Assembly: GCA_903877125.1 (NCBI GenBank) | Contig: CAIRCM010000003.1 | Coordinates: forward strand, 1-53,143 | Length of the DNA stretch: 53,143 bases | Direction of reading: 5' to 3' | Source of the DNA: an uncultured Acetobacteraceae bacterium | GTDB lineage: Bacteria; Pseudomonadota; Alphaproteobacteria; Acetobacterales; Acetobacteraceae | Shown here: piece by piece, positions 16,469-26,690 of the stretch | Layout of the letters: each line of letters starts with the position of its first letter | How positions within the stretch are numbered: position 1 is the first letter of the stretch | Translations under genes and position numbers: made by a program | The notes under the pieces: model-generated | Databases searched by the model: none | The model's input: only the letters and a program-made list of their open reading frames with translations | What the model was told of the DNA's origin: nothing

Positions 16469-17287
16469 ATGAACGCCATTCACAAATCGCCCTCCGGGCA
16501 CGCCTATCGCTGCGTATTCATCTCCGATACGCATCTTGGGACCCGTGGTTGCCGCGGTGACTTCCTGGTGGATTTTCTGCGCCAGACGTCCTGCGACCAA
16601 CTCTATCTGGTCGGCGACATCATCGACGGATGGCGCCTGCGGAAATCCTGGTACTGGGATGAAAGCCACGATGAGGTGCTGCGGCAGATTTTGCTGAAAG
16701 CCCGCAACGGGACCGACGTCACCTACATCCCTGGCAACCATGATGAGATGTTCCGCGCCTGGCTGCCGATGGGCCTGGAAATCGCGAACATCAAGCTGCG
16801 CGCCGAGGCAACCCACGTCACCGCGGCCGGCCTGCGCCTGCTGGTGACCCATGGCGACGCTTTCGACAGCGTCGTCCGGTATGCCAAATTCCTCGCCGTG
16901 CTCGGTGACAGCGCCTACACGTTCGCCCTGGTGACCAACCGCTGGTTCAACGCCATTCGGCGTCAGTTCGGCTACCCCTACTGGTCGCTGTCCGCCTGGC
17001 TGAAACGCCAGGTCAAGGGCGCGGTCAAGGCGATCGATCGTTTCGAAGCCGCGCTTGCCAACGAAGCCCGCCGCCGCGGCTTCGACGGCGTGGTCTGCGG
17101 CCACATCCATCATGCGGAAATGCGCGAGGTCAATGGCGTGTTGTACCTGAACGACGGCGACTGGGTCGAAAGCTGCACTGCCCTGGTCGAACATCACGAC
17201 GGCCGCCTGGAACTGATAGACTGGGCCGAACTGAACCGCCTTTCATTCTTCGAACCGACCACCACCCGGGTTCCGGCCGCTGCCTGA
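16469..17287 (+). CDS. plcP: PlcP-like metallophosphoesterase (phospholipase C of lipid remodelling; LpxH-related)
   Basis: 272 residues with the complete two-metal phosphoesterase set: SDTHLG (Asp20, His22), GDIIDGW (Asp50), GNHDE (Asn90, His91), VTHGD, and CGHIHHAEM (His212, His214). General annotation would be UDP-2,3-diacylglucosamine hydrolase-like, but the sequence and the adjacent glycosyltransferase match the PlcP group known from Sinorhizobium and marine bacteria. PlcP cleaves phosphatidylcholine or phosphatidylethanolamine to diacylglycerol under phosphate limitation. True LpxH activity in lipid A synthesis is the alternative. No signal peptide, so it acts at the cytoplasmic membrane face. 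No clear Shine-Dalgarno; the ATG was chosen for alignment with the first motif. 37 bp precede the next gene. Confidence 0.82.
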   Translation: MNAIHKSPSGHAYRCVFISDTHLGTRGCRGDFLVDFLRQTSCDQLYLVGDIIDGWRLRKSWYWDESHDEVLRQILLKARNGTDVTYIPGNHDEMFRAWLPMGLEIANIKLRAEATHVTAAGLRLLVTHGDAFDSVVRYAKFLAVLGDSAYTFALVTNRWFNAIRRQFGYPYWSLSAWLKRQVKGAVKAIDRFEAALANEARRRGFDGVVCGHIHHAEMREVNGVLYLNDGDWVESCTALVEHHDGRLELIDWAELNRLSFFEPTTTRVPAAA

Positions 17288-17324
17288 CATAGTCCCGCAT
17301 CACGCAATCGCCGGCCTCGACGAT

Positions 17325-18380
17325 ATGTTGCCGCCCGCGCCCTCCCACCGGATCCTGATCATTTCGGACGCCTGGCAACCCCAGGTGAACGGGGTGGTAC
17401 GCACTCTCACCACCCTCGTCGGCGAATTGAAGGACATGGGGCATGAGGTCGACGTGATCGGCCCCAACCGCTTCCGCACCATCCCCTGCCCGACCTATCC
17501 CGATATCGCGCTGTCGCTGCTGCCCGGTCGCCGCCTGATCCGCATGATCGAGGCGTTTCGCCCCGACGCCCTCCACATCGCCACCGAAGGCCCGCTGGGT
17601 CTCGCTGCCCGTCGGTGGGCACGCCGCACCGGCTTCGCCTTCACCACCGCATTCCATACCCGCTTCGCCGAATACGTGAAGGCGCGGACCGGCATCCCCG
17701 TGCGGCCGATCTATGCCTGGATGCGCCGCTTTCACGGCGCCGGCGCCGGCACGATGGTCGCCACCGCCTCCCTGCGCGACGAACTCGCCCAACGTGGCTT
17801 TCGCAACATCCGCTCCTGGTCCCGCGGCGTCGATCTCGCACTGTTCAAACCCGAACCGCGCGAGGATTTCGGCCTTCCCCGCCCGATCTTCATCCATGTC
17901 GGCCGGATCGCGGTGGAGAAGAACATCGCCGCGTTCCTCGACCTCGATCTGCCCGGATCGAAAGTCGTCGTCGGCGGTGGCCCGATGCTGGCGAAATTCC
18001 AGCGCGATTACAAAGATGTTCATTTCACAGGGCCGAAGCACGGCGAAGCCCTGGCGCGCGCCTATGCCGGCGCCGACGTCTTCGTCTTTCCGTCCTTGAC
18101 CGACACCTTCGGGCTGGTCATCCTCGAATCCCTGGCTTGCGGCACACCCGTCGCGGCCTACCCAGTGACGGGGCCGAAAGACGTCCTCGCGGGCGCCGAC
18201 GGGTTGATCGGGGCGGTGGATACGGATTTACGTTCGGCGGCGCTCAAGGCGCTGCACGCAGACCGGCAGGCTTGCCGGCGGCATGCCGAAACCTATTCCT
18301 GGCGCGCCTGCGCCGAGACATTTCTTTCGCATCTGGTCCCCCTTATGGCGGGCCAAGAAGGCATTGTGGGGGATCCATGA
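17325..18380 (+). CDS. agt: GT4 glycosyltransferase, Agt-like diacylglycerol glycosyltransferase
   Basis: 351 residues, GT-B fold of family GT4. The N-terminal acceptor domain starts ILIISDAWQPQVNGVVRTL; the C-terminal nucleotide-sugar domain has FIHVGRIAVEKNI and the E-x7-E region FPSLTDTFGLVILESLACG (about 256-274). The family also includes mannosyltransferases, but pairing with plcP is characteristic of Agt enzymes, which add glucose or glucuronate to diacylglycerol and make phosphorus-free membrane lipids. The sugar donor cannot be read. The stop overlaps the methyltransferase ATG by 4 bases, so the three genes form one operon. Confidence 0.82.
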   Translation: MLPPAPSHRILIISDAWQPQVNGVVRTLTTLVGELKDMGHEVDVIGPNRFRTIPCPTYPDIALSLLPGRRLIRMIEAFRPDALHIATEGPLGLAARRWARRTGFAFTTAFHTRFAEYVKARTGIPVRPIYAWMRRFHGAGAGTMVATASLRDELAQRGFRNIRSWSRGVDLALFKPEPREDFGLPRPIFIHVGRIAVEKNIAAFLDLDLPGSKVVVGGGPMLAKFQRDYKDVHFTGPKHGEALARAYAGADVFVFPSLTDTFGLVILESLACGTPVAAYPVTGPKDVLAGADGLIGAVDTDLRSAALKALHADRQACRRHAETYSWRACAETFLSHLVPLMAGQEGIVGDP

Positions 18381-18961
18381 CAGGCACTTTTATCGATCGC
18401 GCCGCCCCGAACGGCGTACCCTTGTTCCTCAGCCGCTGGCTGGCGCACCCCCTCCGCATGGGTTCCGTTGTCCCCTCCTCGAAGACCCTATGCCGCCACA
18501 TGGCCCGCCGTGCCTGGCCCGAGGATGACGGCGTGGTGCTCGAACTCGGCGCCGGCACCGGCGTGATCTCCAGGGCATTCCTCGAAGCCGGGCTGCCGCC
18601 GGAACGGCTGGTGACGCTGGAAATCGACCCCGATCTGGCCAACCATCTGCGCGGCACGCTGCGCGGGGTGGAGGTGCTGGAATGCGACGCCCGCAAGCTG
18701 ACCGAGCACCTGCCGGAACGGTTCAAGGGCCGCATTTCGTCGGTTGTTTGTGGCATTCCGTTGGTGCTGCTGCCGCTGGAGGAACAGCGCCGCTTCGTCG
18801 CCGCCATGGATGCCGTCGCCCCCGGTCGCGGCTTCCGCCTCTTCACCTACTGCATCACCTCGCCTTTGCCCGAGAAGAAGCTCGGCCTTAAGGGCACGCG
18901 GGAAGTCTGGACCCCGATGAACCTGCCCCCCGCCAGCGTTTGGCGCTACATGCCGGTGTGA
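18377..18961 (+). CDS. PmtA-like phospholipid N-methyltransferase family protein
   Basis: 194 residues, class I SAM methyltransferase related to rRNA adenine dimethylases. The N-terminus FLSRWLAHPLRMGSVVPSSK is the membrane-interacting hallmark of Sinorhizobium-type PmtA; SAM-binding VLELGAGTGVISRAF lies near 54-68. PmtA methylates phosphatidylethanolamine toward phosphatidylcholine; related enzymes methylate ornithine lipids. Translational coupling to the Agt-like gene (ATGA overlap) suggests a role in the same membrane-lipid programme, either restoring phosphatidylcholine or methylating a substitute lipid. Substrate is not determinable from sequence. Confidence 0.78.
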   Translation: MTGTFIDRAAPNGVPLFLSRWLAHPLRMGSVVPSSKTLCRHMARRAWPEDDGVVLELGAGTGVISRAFLEAGLPPERLVTLEIDPDLANHLRGTLRGVEVLECDARKLTEHLPERFKGRISSVVCGIPLVLLPLEEQRRFVAAMDAVAPGRGFRLFTYCITSPLPEKKLGLKGTREVWTPMNLPPASVWRYMPV

Positions 18962-19035
18962 TCAGAGCTGGCGAAACCCTGTTGCCATGACTCCCGGCCC
19001 GATTGTAGCTTGCGGGCGAAGTGTGGGAACAGAGT

Positions 19036-21072
19036 ATGAACGACCTGTTTGGAACCGGTTCCGACAAACCAGCGCCGAAGAAACCGGCCAAGGCGGCGCA
19101 ACCCGTTGCACCGCCGCGCGCCGCCACACCCGCCGTCCCTGACAGCAGCGACTATTCGGCAAAGGATATCGAGGTCCTGGAAGGCCTCGAACCCGTCCGC
19201 CGCCGCCCCGGCATGTATATCGGCGGCACCGACGAAAACGCCCTGCACCATCTCGCGGCGGAAATCCTCGACAACTCGATGGACGAAGCCGTCGCCGGCC
19301 ACGCGAGCTTCATCGAGGTCACGCTCGAACCCAACAACTTCCTCACCATCCGCGACAACGGCCGCGGCATCCCGGTCGATGCCCATCCGAAGTTCAAACA
19401 CCTGAGCGCGCTCGAGGTCATCCTCACCACCCTGCATTCCGGTGGCAAATTCAGCGGCAAGGCCTACGAAACCTCTGGCGGCCTGCACGGCGTCGGCAGT
19501 TCGGTGGTCAACGCGCTGTCGGAAACGATGGAGGTCGAGGTCGCCCGCGATCGTGTGCTTTGGAAGCAGGCCTACGCATTGGGCAAACCGTTGACCAAGC
19601 TGGTCAACGCCGGCCCGGTGCATAATCGGCGCGGAACGACCATCCGCTTCAAGCCCGACCAATCCATTTTCGGCCCCCTGCAATTCTCCGCCGCTCGGCT
19701 GTACCGCCTGTGCCGGTCCAAGGCCTATTTGTTCCGTGGCGTGGAAATCCGCTGGTCCTGCGACCCCAGCCTGATCGTCGGCGACACCCCGGCCGCCGCC
19801 GTGCTGCATTTTCCCGGCGGCCTGCGCGACAGTCTGGAAGCCGATATCAACGGGACCGCCAAGGTCCTGCCGCAGATCTGGTCGGGCGAGGCCAACCTGC
19901 CCGGCGAGTCCACTGGCCGAATGGAATGGGCCGCGGTCTGGCTGGAGGCCGGGGATGGCTTCATCCACTCCTACTGCAACACCGTGCCCACGCCCTCGGG
20001 CGGCACGCACGAAACCGGATACCGCAACGCCTTGGTCAAAGGCCTGCGGGCCTGGGGCGAACAGCGGGGTAACAAGCGCGCCGCACAGATCACCGCCGAC
20101 GATGTGCTCGAACCCATGGCGTCGAAGCTTTCGGTCTTCCTGCGCGATCCCCAGTTCCAAGGCCAGACCAAGGAAAAACTGACCAGCCCCGAGGCCACGC
20201 GCCTTGTCGAAACCGCGCTGCGCGACCGTTTCGACCATTATCTCGCTGGCGATCCCGCCAACGCGGACAACCTGCTCGCTTTCGTCATCGAACGGGCGGA
20301 GGAAAGAATCCGCCGGAAGGAAAGCAAGGACACCGCGCGAAAATCGCCAACGAGGCGCCTGCGCCTGCCCGGCAAACTGACCGACTGCACCCGCACCAAC
20401 GTCGCGGAAACCGAGATTTTCCTGGTCGAGGGCGATTCCGCCGGCGGTTCCGCCAAACAGGCCCGCAACCGCGAAACCCAGGCGGTGCTGCCCCTACGGG
20501 GCAAAATCCTGAACGTCGCCAGTGCTTCGGCCGACAAGCTGCGGCAGAACCAGGAACTGAAGGACCTGATCGAGGCGCTGGGCTGCGGCGTGGGCGACCG
20601 GTTCGATCGCGCCAAGCTGCGCTACGGCCGCGTGATCATCATGACCGACGCCGATGTCGACGGCGCCCACATCGCGTCGCTGCTGATGACGTTCTTCTAC
20701 CGGGAACTGCCGGAGTTGGTCCGGAACGGCCACATCTATCTCGCCCAACCGCCGCTGTACCGCCTCACCCAGGGTGCCAAATCCGTCTACGCCATGGACG
20801 ACGCGGACCTGCAACGCAAAACCAAGCGCGAGTTCAAGGCTGGGTCGAAGGTCGACGTCAGCCGCTTCAAGGGTCTGGGCGAAATGCCCCCGGCCCAGTT
20901 GAAGGAAACCACCATGGACCCGTCCAAGCGCACCCTGCTGAAGGTCATGGCGGCGCCCGAGGACCGGGCCGCGACCAACAATCTGGTGGAAAACCTGATG
21001 GGCCGCCGACCGGAGTTACGCTTTGCCTTCATCCAGGAACACGCGAAATCCGTGACCGAGGTCGATGTCTGA
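19036..21072 (+). CDS. parE: DNA topoisomerase IV subunit B
   Basis: 678 residues from ATG 19036 (an in-frame GTG at 19021 would add five). ATPase subunit of the type IIA enzyme that decatenates replicated chromosomes with ParC. GHKL ATPase motifs: LDNSMDEAVAG (about 78-88), DNGRGIPVD and SGGLHGVGSSVVNALS; TOPRIM motifs: EGDSAGGSAKQARNR (about 464) and DADVDGAHI (about 537). Length fits ParE and lacks the GyrB-specific insertion. It is convergent with prs, 34 bp apart. Confidence 0.96.
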   Translation: MNDLFGTGSDKPAPKKPAKAAQPVAPPRAATPAVPDSSDYSAKDIEVLEGLEPVRRRPGMYIGGTDENALHHLAAEILDNSMDEAVAGHASFIEVTLEPNNFLTIRDNGRGIPVDAHPKFKHLSALEVILTTLHSGGKFSGKAYETSGGLHGVGSSVVNALSETMEVEVARDRVLWKQAYALGKPLTKLVNAGPVHNRRGTTIRFKPDQSIFGPLQFSAARLYRLCRSKAYLFRGVEIRWSCDPSLIVGDTPAAAVLHFPGGLRDSLEADINGTAKVLPQIWSGEANLPGESTGRMEWAAVWLEAGDGFIHSYCNTVPTPSGGTHETGYRNALVKGLRAWGEQRGNKRAAQITADDVLEPMASKLSVFLRDPQFQGQTKEKLTSPEATRLVETALRDRFDHYLAGDPANADNLLAFVIERAEERIRRKESKDTARKSPTRRLRLPGKLTDCTRTNVAETEIFLVEGDSAGGSAKQARNRETQAVLPLRGKILNVASASADKLRQNQELKDLIEALGCGVGDRFDRAKLRYGRVIIMTDADVDGAHIASLLMTFFYRELPELVRNGHIYLAQPPLYRLTQGAKSVYAMDDADLQRKTKREFKAGSKVDVSRFKGLGEMPPAQLKETTMDPSKRTLLKVMAAPEDRAATNNLVENLMGRRPELRFAFIQEHAKSVTEVDV

Positions 21073-21106
21073 CCGGCGACCGCGCGCCCCCCGACCGAAC
21101 CGGTTG

Positions 21107-22042
21107 TTAATCGAACAGCGAACTGACCGACGTTTCCTCCGACGTGCGCTTGATCGCCTCGGCCAGCAGCGGCGCGATCGCCAACTGCCGGATATTGGGC
21201 GACCGAGCCACCGCTTCCGTCGCCTGGATCGAGTCGGTGATCGTCATCGTCTTGATCGGCGAATCCGCGATCCGCGCCACCGCCCCACCTGAGAGCACGC
21301 CATGCGTCACGTACGCGCTGGCCGACCGCGCGCCCCGCTTCATCAGCGCATCCGCCGCGTTGCAATGCGTGCCGCCGGAGTCCACGAGGTCGTCGATCAG
21401 GATGCAATCCCGCCCCGCGACGTCACCGATGACGTTCATCACCTCCGACACCCCGGCCCGGGGCCGGCGTTTGTCGATAATCGCGAGGTCGCTGTTCAGC
21501 CGAGTCGCGATCGCCCGCGCCCGCACCACACCGCCCACGTCGGGCGACACGATCAGGAGGTTCCCCGGATCGGGGTAGGTTTCCTTGATGTGCCGGGCAA
21601 AGGTCGGTGCGGCGAACAGATTGTCCACCGGGATGTCGAAAAAGCCCTGAATCTGGTCCGCGTGCAGATCCAGCGTCAGCACCCGGTTGGCACCCGCCGT
21701 GGTGATCAGATTGGCCACCAGCTTGGCGCTGATCGGGGTTCGGGACCCGGATTTGCGGTCCTGGCGAGCATAGCCGAAATACGGAATGACCGTCGTGATC
21801 CGCCGGGCCGAGGCGCGCCGCAGCGCATCGAGCGTGATCAGCAGTTCCATCAGGTTGTCGTTCGCCGGGAACGACGTGGATTGCACCACGAACACGTCCT
21901 GCCCGCGCACGTTTTCCTGAATCTCGACGAACACCTCATTATCCGCGAACCGGCGGATCAACGCCCTGGTCAACGGCAGGTCCAACGTGTGCGCCACCGC
22001 CTCGGCCAGGGGGCGGTTGCTGTTGCAAGCGACAATCTTCAT
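21107..22042 (-). CDS. prs: Ribose-phosphate pyrophosphokinase (PRPP synthase)
   Basis: 311 residues from ATG 22042; the longer frame to 22141 adds 33 residues with no family match. Makes PRPP from ribose 5-phosphate and ATP for purine, pyrimidine, His, Trp and NAD synthesis. Marks: [17 protein letters not shown], the ATP-binding loop [20 protein letters not shown], catalytic [20 protein letters not shown], and the PRPP loop [17 protein letters not shown]. Standard hexameric class I length. It is divergent from mreB with a gap of 181 bp. Confidence 0.97.
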   Translation of the reverse strand: MKIVACNSNRPLAEAVAHTLDLPLTRALIRRFADNEVFVEIQENVRGQDVFVVQSTSFPANDNLMELLITLDALRRASARRITTVIPYFGYARQDRKSGSRTPISAKLVANLITTAGANRVLTLDLHADQIQGFFDIPVDNLFAAPTFARHIKETYPDPGNLLIVSPDVGGVVRARAIATRLNSDLAIIDKRRPRAGVSEVMNVIGDVAGRDCILIDDLVDSGGTHCNAADALMKRGARSASAYVTHGVLSGGAVARIADSPIKTMTITDSIQATEAVARSPNIRQLAIAPLLAEAIKRTSEETSVSSLFD

Positions 22043-22178
22043 GGGGGCCTGCCAAGGAAAAAAATGGGAACGGCGGGGGCGATTCCAGACGCGGCGACTT
22101 CTATCAACCGGTCTATCGCCTGTCCATGAAGACCATGTCATGAACCGCCCCCTTGTTTACCCGGGGCCACAGGTCTAA

Positions 22179-23270
<1,092 letters not shown>

Positions 23271-23287
23271 GCCCCGGTAAATCGCCC

Positions 23288-23316
23288 GTCGGGGTGGGGT
23301 TCGGCCCCACGCCGAC
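23288..23316 (+). other. Hairpin in the mreB-mreC gap
   Basis: A 12-bp stem with one mismatch, GTCGGGGTGGGG pairing with CCCCACGCCGAC around the loop TTCGG, 18 bases after the mreB stop. No T run follows. It may protect the mreB message or attenuate expression of mreC and later genes relative to the more abundant MreB. Confidence 0.5.
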
Positions 23317-23413
23317 ATGGGGGCGCGGCCAGCCTCCAAATATGATACCACCCGTAAATTCGCACTCCCCCATCGCGCGGTGAGGCATTTCGGGCTAACA
23401 TGCCGCTGATCTC

Positions 23414-24271
23414 ATGATTCGACTCTCAATCCCCGCGCGTCAGGCGCTGTCGAAACTCACGCTCCCGGTGCTCGTCATCGCGGCGTTCGGCCTGATGCTG
23501 CTGGGCAAGGCGGATACCATCCTCGCCGAACGAGCCCGCATGGCGCTCAACGACTCCCTCGGCCCCATCTACGCCGTACTCGCCGAACCCCTCGGCGCGA
23601 TCCGCAAGGCGGTCAACGATGTCGGAGATATGTGGAATCTGCGCGCGGAAAACGCCAAACTGCGCGAGCAGAATGAATATCTCCGCCGCTGGCAATCCAT
23701 CGCGCTGGCCCTCGATGCCGAGAATACGCGCTTGAAGGCCAGCCTGAACTGGATCCCCGACCCCACCGCCAACTACGTCACCGCGCGCGTGGTCGCCGAC
23801 GCCGGCGGCGTCTACGCCCGCGCCGCACTGCTGGAAATCGGCCCCAACCATTCGATCAAAAAAGGGGAAATCGCGCTGGACGAACGCGGCCTCGTCGGCC
23901 GCGTCACCGAGGTCGGCAGCCGCACCGCCCGCGTCCTGCTGATCACCGATCTGAACAGCCGCATCCCCGTCATCATGGAAACCTCCCGTGCGCGCGCCAT
24001 ATTGGTAGGCACGAATGGACCCCGCCCCCGGCTGCTGTACTGGCCCGAAGGCGTCCAACCGCAGGAAGGTGAACGCATCGTGACCAGCGCCGAGGCCAAT
24101 GCCTTCCCCGCCAATCTGCCGATCGGCACCGTTACCCATACAGCCAATGGCGTGCCGGAAGTGCAGCCCTTCGCGCTGCTGAACCGGCTGGAGGTGGTGC
24201 GCATCTTCGACTACGGGATGGGCGGCGTCACCGCGCCCGAGGCTGAGCGGCACACCCCAGGGCGCCACTGA
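23414..24271 (+). CDS. mreC: Rod-shape-determining protein MreC
   Basis: 285 residues. Bitopic inner-membrane protein: basic N-terminus, one helix (about 15-35, LTLPVLVIAAFGLMLLGKA), a short periplasmic coiled coil (about 70-110, NLRAENAKLREQNEYLRRW), then the beta-rich MreC core (SIKKGEIALDERGLVGRVTE; VLLITDLNSRIPV). It links MreB to PBP2 and RodA in the elongasome. The stop overlaps the mreD ATG by one base. Confidence 0.95.
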   Translation: MIRLSIPARQALSKLTLPVLVIAAFGLMLLGKADTILAERARMALNDSLGPIYAVLAEPLGAIRKAVNDVGDMWNLRAENAKLREQNEYLRRWQSIALALDAENTRLKASLNWIPDPTANYVTARVVADAGGVYARAALLEIGPNHSIKKGEIALDERGLVGRVTEVGSRTARVLLITDLNSRIPVIMETSRARAILVGTNGPRPRLLYWPEGVQPQEGERIVTSAEANAFPANLPIGTVTHTANGVPEVQPFALLNRLEVVRIFDYGMGGVTAPEAERHTPGRH

Positions 24272-24825
24272 TGGCACTGCGCCACCGCAATCCCGGCATC
24301 CGGCCGCGCCAGACGCTGGGCGGGCGACTCGATCATGCCGCCAGGGTTGGCTTTCCGGCGACCTGCACCATCCTGCTGATGCTGGCGACGCAGGCCCCCT
24401 TCGGCATCGCCGGACAGGCGATCATGCTGCCTGCCATCACCTTGGCCTGCGTCTGGTTCTGGTCGCTGTTTCGGCCGGCCTCCATGCCGCCAGCCGCCGT
24501 CTTCGGGATCGGCGTCCTCCTCGATCTCCTCGGCTACATGCCGCTGGGCGTCAGCGTCCTCGTGCTGCTCGTAGCGCACGGCATCGCCCGGCGTTGGCGC
24601 CGCTTCCTCGGCCAGCAGGGTTTCGCCATGACATGGCTGGCCTTCGCCCCGGTCGCGGCCGGCGCCGCGCTCGTCGCCTGGGCGCTGGTGGTGGCCTTGA
24701 CCCTCCGGTTCATGCCGCCCGGCGTCGCGATCTTTCAAGCCGTGCTGACCGCCGCCTTCTACCCCGTCCTCGCGATCCCCCTCGCCTGGGCTCACCGCGC
24801 CGTGCCGGAAGCGGAGGCCATCTGA
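24271..24825 (+). CDS. mreD: Rod-shape-determining protein MreD
   Basis: 184 residues, five or six membrane helices, placed between mreC and mrdA with one-base overlaps on both sides (TGATG at each junction). Sequence is poorly conserved in this family; the assignment rests on membrane topology, length, FGIGVLLDLLGYMPLGVSVLVLL (split here across helices 3-4), and position. It is part of the elongation machinery at the inner membrane. Confidence 0.92.
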   Translation: MALRHRNPGIRPRQTLGGRLDHAARVGFPATCTILLMLATQAPFGIAGQAIMLPAITLACVWFWSLFRPASMPPAAVFGIGVLLDLLGYMPLGVSVLVLLVAHGIARRWRRFLGQQGFAMTWLAFAPVAAGAALVAWALVVALTLRFMPPGVAIFQAVLTAAFYPVLAIPLAWAHRAVPEAEAI

Positions 24826-26690
24826 TGCGCCGCGATACCCGCCGCACCGGTGTCTTCACCCGCCGAGCCCTGCTGGTCATGGGCGGACAGGTCGCCGTGC
24901 TCGGCGGGCTGGCCGCGAGGCTCTATCAGGTGCAGGTCGTCGAGGGCTCGCATTTCGAAACTCTCGCGAACGAAAACCGCATCAGCGCGCGTATGATCGC
25001 ACCCCCGCGCGGACGCATTCTCGATCGCTTCGGCGTCCCGGTCGCCGGCAGCCGTATCAACTGGCGCGCGTTGCTGATCTCCGAACAGACCACCGATGTG
25101 AAGGCGACGCTCGACGCGTTTTCCCGCATCGTGCCGCTGACCGATTACGAACGCGCCCGCATCGACCGGGAAATCCACAAGCACCGGCATTTCATCCCCG
25201 TCATGGTGCGCGAATTCCTCAGTTGGCAGGACATGGCCGCGATCGAGGTCAACGCCCCCGACCTCCCCGGCGTCCTGGTCGATGTCGGCACCACCCGCAT
25301 TTACCCATACAGCAGCCACCTTTCGCACATCGTCGGCTATGTCGCGCCACCGAATGAATCCGATGTCGCCAACGACCCCGTGCTGGCCCTCCCCGGACTG
25401 CGCATCGGCCGGGCGGGCATGGAAAAATACCACGATCTCGCCCTGCGCGGCCGCCCCGGCGCGGTGCAGCTGGAGGTCAATGCCGTCGGCCGCGTGATCC
25501 GCGAACTCGACCGGACCGAGGGGATACAAGGCGACGAAGTCGGCCTGACGATCGACGCCGGCCTGCAGGAAATGGTCGTCTCCAGGCTGGGCGACGAAAG
25601 CGCGAGCGCCATGGTCATGGACTGCCGCAATGGCGAGGTCCTGGCGATGGCCACCAACCCCAGCTTCGACCCAACGGTGTTCAACGCGGGCGTATCGCAG
25701 GCGCAGTGGCTGGAATGGACCCGCGACCGCCGCACCCCCCTGATCAACAAGGCGACGTCCGGCCTCTATGCGCCGGGCTCGACGTTCAAGATGGCCGTCG
25801 CGCTGGCTGGACTGGAATCCAAGGCGCTGTCGCCGAACGACCGGATCAGCTGCCCCGGCTACCTCGACCTCGGCGACACCCGCTTCCATTGCTGGAGCAA
25901 GGGTGGACACGGCAACCTCGACCTTCGTGGCGGCCTGAAGAACAGCTGCGACGTCTTCTTTTATGAGGCCGCCCGACGCACCGGCATCGACAAGGTCGCC
26001 GCGATGGCGAACCGCATGGGGCTGGGCACCGAATTGGAACTCGACCTCCCAGGCCAGCGCATCGGCCTGATCCCAACGCGCGAGTGGCGCATGGCGCAGG
26101 GCAAGGCCTGGAATATCGGCGATACCATCGTCAGCGGCATCGGTCAGGGCTACATCCAGGTCACACCGCTGCAACTCGCGACCTACTGCGCCCGCATCGC
26201 CAGCGGCCGGATGGTTCAGCCGCATCTGACCCGCAGCCTCGGCGGCGTGATCCAACCCGGCGCCTTGCCCGAGGATTGGCCCACCGTCGACCTGCCCGAC
26301 AAATTCCTCCACGCCGTGCGCGAAGGCATGTGGGCCGTCGTGAATGAGGCCGGGGGCACCGCGGCAGGCGCCAAGCTGCCCGACCCCAAAATCCAGCTCG
26401 CCGGCAAGACCGGCTCCGCCCAGGTCCGCCGGGTATCCCGCGAACTGCGCGAAAGCGGCACGTTCGACAGCGCCAAGCTCCCGTGGGAATACCGCCCGCA
26501 CGCGCTGTTCGTCTGCTTCGCCCCCTATGATGCCCCGCGCTACGCCGTGTCGGTCGTCATCGAGCACGGCAACGCCGGCGCCGCCGCCGCCGCCCCGCTC
26601 GCCCGCGACATCATGGTCGACACGCTGGCCCGCGACCCCGCCAATCGCACCGAACCGCCCGGGGCCAAACTCGCGGCAACCACGAAATGA
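24825..26690 (+). CDS. mrdA: Penicillin-binding protein 2 (elongasome transpeptidase)
   Basis: 621 residues from ATG 24825, which overlaps the mreD stop. Monofunctional class B transpeptidase that cross-links peptidoglycan during elongation. One N-terminal membrane helix (about 15-40), the pedestal domain with PPRGRILDRFGVPVAGS, then the transpeptidase domain: APGSTFKM with active Ser near 318, SCD near 373 in the SxN position, and KTGSAQ near 527. The SxN motif reads S-C-D, as in many PBP2 proteins. The stop overlaps the rodA start. Confidence 0.97.
   Translation: MRRDTRRTGVFTRRALLVMGGQVAVLGGLAARLYQVQVVEGSHFETLANENRISARMIAPPRGRILDRFGVPVAGSRINWRALLISEQTTDVKATLDAFSRIVPLTDYERARIDREIHKHRHFIPVMVREFLSWQDMAAIEVNAPDLPGVLVDVGTTRIYPYSSHLSHIVGYVAPPNESDVANDPVLALPGLRIGRAGMEKYHDLALRGRPGAVQLEVNAVGRVIRELDRTEGIQGDEVGLTIDAGLQEMVVSRLGDESASAMVMDCRNGEVLAMATNPSFDPTVFNAGVSQAQWLEWTRDRRTPLINKATSGLYAPGSTFKMAVALAGLESKALSPNDRISCPGYLDLGDTRFHCWSKGGHGNLDLRGGLKNSCDVFFYEAARRTGIDKVAAMANRMGLGTELELDLPGQRIGLIPTREWRMAQGKAWNIGDTIVSGIGQGYIQVTPLQLATYCARIASGRMVQPHLTRSLGGVIQPGALPEDWPTVDLPDKFLHAVREGMWAVVNEAGGTAAGAKLPDPKIQLAGKTGSAQVRRVSRELRESGTFDSAKLPWEYRPHALFVCFAPYDAPRYAVSVVIEHGNAGAAAAAPLARDIMVDTLARDPANRTEPPGAKLAATTK

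Noticed and set aside
16469-17287. Calling the metallophosphoesterase LpxH
   Set aside because: The fold is shared, but the direct pairing with a GT4 gene and a Pho-box array fits PlcP better; left as alternative in the entry.
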